A stretch of 64,000 bases of DNA from Methylobacterium sp. 77 (lineage in GTDB: Bacteria > Pseudomonadota > Alphaproteobacteria > Rhizobiales > Beijerinckiaceae), in assembly GCF_000372825.1 (NCBI RefSeq), contig NZ_KB910516.1, forward strand, positions 2,771,825-2,835,824, written 5' to 3'. The notes under the pieces are model-generated. The model saw only the letters and a list, made by a program, of their open reading frames with translations. It was not told where the DNA came from and made no database searches. The translations under genes and the position numbers were made by a program. Positions 62,675 to 64,000 of this stretch are shown here, piece by piece; within the stretch, counting starts at the first letter, position 1, and each line of letters opens with the position of its first letter.

Positions 62675-63844
62675 ATGACGCGGCTCCTCGCTCTCCTCCT
62701 TCTCGTCCTGGTCTCCGACGCCGTCGAGGCACGGTCGGAGCCGCCATTGTCGGCTCTGACGGTCGTCGGGTCGCCGACGACGATCTTCAAGGCCGGCCGC
62801 GATGCCTGCGATGGCGCGGACGTGCCCGACGCCTCGGCGCGCGCGTTTCGCGATGCCTCGGGCAGCGTCGCCCTGTTCGGCATGCATTACCGCAACCGGG
62901 CCATGCGTGGGCCGAACCTCGACCAGCTCAAGCTCGACTGCACCATCGTCCTCGATTCCGGTGAGAAGGCCGACCCGGCCGCCTATGACGATCGCTCGTG
63001 GATCACCGCCACCTGGACCGACGACGGCAAGGCCGTCGCAGCCCTCGTCCATCACGAGTATCAGGCCAACGAGCACGAGGGACGCTGCAGCGCGAAGGCC
63101 TATCTCGCGTGCTGGTACAATACGGTCGTGGCGGCCTCCTCCGGCGATGGCGGGCGCAACTTCACCCGTGCCACGCCTCCGTTGGTGGTCGCCGGAGCGC
63201 CGTTCCGCCAGGAGGTCGGCCAAGGGCGCCAGCGCGGCTTCTTCAACCCCTCGAACATCGTCGGTGACGGGCGCTGGCGCTATGTCCTCGTCGGCACAAC
63301 AGGGTGGTCCACGGGCGGCAACGACCAATCCGCCGGCGTCTGCCTGTTCCGCACCGACAGGCCCTCCGATCCGACGCGCTGGCGCGCCTGGACCGGTCTC
63401 GGCTTCACCGCGGCCTTTCCCGATCCCTACATCAAACAACCTCTGCTCTCAGAGACGTGCAAGCCGCTGGAGCCGTTCCCCGCCCCTGTCGGCGCGATGG
63501 TGCGCCATCGCGGGACGGGTGCGTGGATCGCCGTGTTCATGGCCAAGGCCGGCGGACGCTTCGCGGAATCCGGGTTCTACTGGACGACGTCGCGGGATCT
63601 GCTGACCTGGGATCAGCCGCGCCTGCTGTTGGCCGGGTCCACGCTCTACGACGATCCATGCACGGCAAAGGGCGATCTCATCGCCTATCCCTCGATCCTC
63701 GACCCGACGGCGACGGGCCGCAACTTCGACGATGTCGGCGACAGCGCGCTTCTCACCTACGTCACGCTGCGCCGGGAGGGCTGTACCGTGACGTCGGACC
63801 GCGACCTCCTCCGCAGGCCGCTGTCGATCAAGGTCTGGCCTTGA
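62675..63844 (+). CDS. Exported cysteine-rich protein, probable beta-propeller, unknown function
   Basis: 389 aa with a signal peptide (MTRLLALLLLVLVSDAVEA-RS). Mature chain has eight cysteines (e.g. DACDG, GRCS, ACWYN, GVCLF, ETCKP, DPCTAK, EGCTV) that could make four disulfides. Repeats of aromatic/Gly-Asp motifs such as SSGDGGRNFTRATPP, VGDGRWRYVLVGT and SRDLLTWDQPRLLLAG resemble glycosidase/sialidase-type propeller blades (Asp-box like SxDxGxNF). No catalytic triad is provable by eye. ATG precedes a short leader; no operon partner. Confidence 0.7.
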   Translation: MTRLLALLLLVLVSDAVEARSEPPLSALTVVGSPTTIFKAGRDACDGADVPDASARAFRDASGSVALFGMHYRNRAMRGPNLDQLKLDCTIVLDSGEKADPAAYDDRSWITATWTDDGKAVAALVHHEYQANEHEGRCSAKAYLACWYNTVVAASSGDGGRNFTRATPPLVVAGAPFRQEVGQGRQRGFFNPSNIVGDGRWRYVLVGTTGWSTGGNDQSAGVCLFRTDRPSDPTRWRAWTGLGFTAAFPDPYIKQPLLSETCKPLEPFPAPVGAMVRHRGTGAWIAVFMAKAGGRFAESGFYWTTSRDLLTWDQPRLLLAGSTLYDDPCTAKGDLIAYPSILDPTATGRNFDDVGDSALLTYVTLRREGCTVTSDRDLLRRPLSIKVWP

Positions 63845-63883
63845 GGCCTCCCTTTCCCCCTCTCGATGGGATGAAACCGCGCC

Positions 63884-64000
63884 ATGACCGAGCCTTGCGG
63901 CACCTGGGCGGATCAGACCGAAACCACGGCTCCGAACGGCGTCGCCAAGCGCAGTCTGCACGGCGAAGGCGCGAGCCTCGTGCGCGTCGTCATTCCTGGC
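63884..64000 (+). CDS. 5' end of an unidentified gene, truncated by window edge
   Basis: From ATG 63884 the frame is open to the last base (39 codons: MTEPCGTWADQTETTAPNG..., ending VRVVIPG) with high third-position G/C consistent with coding. Too little is seen to name a family. A second overlapping frame from 63871 is also open but much more Arg-rich and unlikely. Confidence 0.4.
   Translation, partial: MTEPCGTWADQTETTAPNGVAKRSLHGEGASLVRVVIPG

Noticed and set aside
1..64000. CRISPR arrays, tRNA/rRNA genes, transposases, prophage or defence modules
   Set aside because: None seen on reading both strands; repeats present are two- or three-copy and lack CRISPR spacing, and no recombinase or phage genes appear.

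Overview
The window is about 64 kb of GC-rich (roughly two-thirds G+C by eye), gene-dense chromosome from an alphaproteobacterium. Gene content points to Methylobacterium or a close relative (Methylobacteriaceae, Hyphomicrobiales). The evidence is a XoxF-type lanthanide methanol dehydrogenase, a 135-residue DHFR-like protein matching dihydromethanopterin reductase, a cold-shock protein with two CSDs joined by glycine-rich linkers, S2 with a C-terminal extension, and typical alphaproteobacterial gene orders. I see no tRNA, rRNA, CRISPR array, transposase, phage gene or recognisable defence island. This is core chromosome with small accessory insertions.

Layout: 1-4564 is the end of a cytochrome c oxidase cluster (ctaB, a 57-aa membrane protein, ctaG, ctaE, DUF983, SURF1, then DUF4864). 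4872-7586 holds thrC and an M16 processing peptidase. 7922-16342 holds signalling and miscellaneous genes: a membrane PAS-GGDEF-EAL protein, a small unknown, a flavodoxin-reductase-like protein with degenerate cofactor motifs, rlmE with ppx/gppA, a single receiver domain, the double-CSD protein and an 88-aa exported protein. 16320-25018 (minus strand) is the outer-membrane biogenesis block rseP-bamA-lpxD-fabZ-lpxA-lpxI-lpxB. 25200-28777 is a divergent TetR / HlyD-EmrB efflux module with two operator dyads. 28869-30652 is an SDR-DoxX fusion with a DUF2269 protein. 30660-37456 (minus) is rpsB-tsf-pyrH-frr-uppS-cdsA-dxr. 37781-39482 is an rRNA pseudouridine synthase and an RsmC-like methyltransferase. 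39842-43743 (minus) is pdxJ-acpS-lepB-rnc-era.

43856-47166 holds small envelope genes (PH domain, PepSY, MgtC) and xoxF. 47520-50145 is rpsF-rpsR-DUF2232-rplI, followed by dnaB-alr-radA-cvpA-purF to 57208. 57217-64000 has an SDR, dmrA, a YbdK-type ligase, der with a YfgM-like TPR protein, NnrU, a cysteine-rich exported protein and the start of a further gene.

Functional links: the lpx/fabZ/bamA/rseP genes build and monitor the outer membrane, and uppS/cdsA/dxr supply isoprenoid and phospholipid precursors. XoxF (methanol to formaldehyde) and DmrA (making the H4MPT carrier that handles formaldehyde) are two separate pieces of methylotrophy. Start codons are often TTG, and several operon junctions are 4-nt NTGA overlaps (ATGA, GTGA, TTGA). 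I did not find a convincing new multi-gene system. The best second looks are the degenerate reductase at 11376, the rpsF leader hairpin, the palindrome-rich AT-richer gap at 39483-39841, the orphan xoxF and the exported 8-cysteine protein near the right edge.
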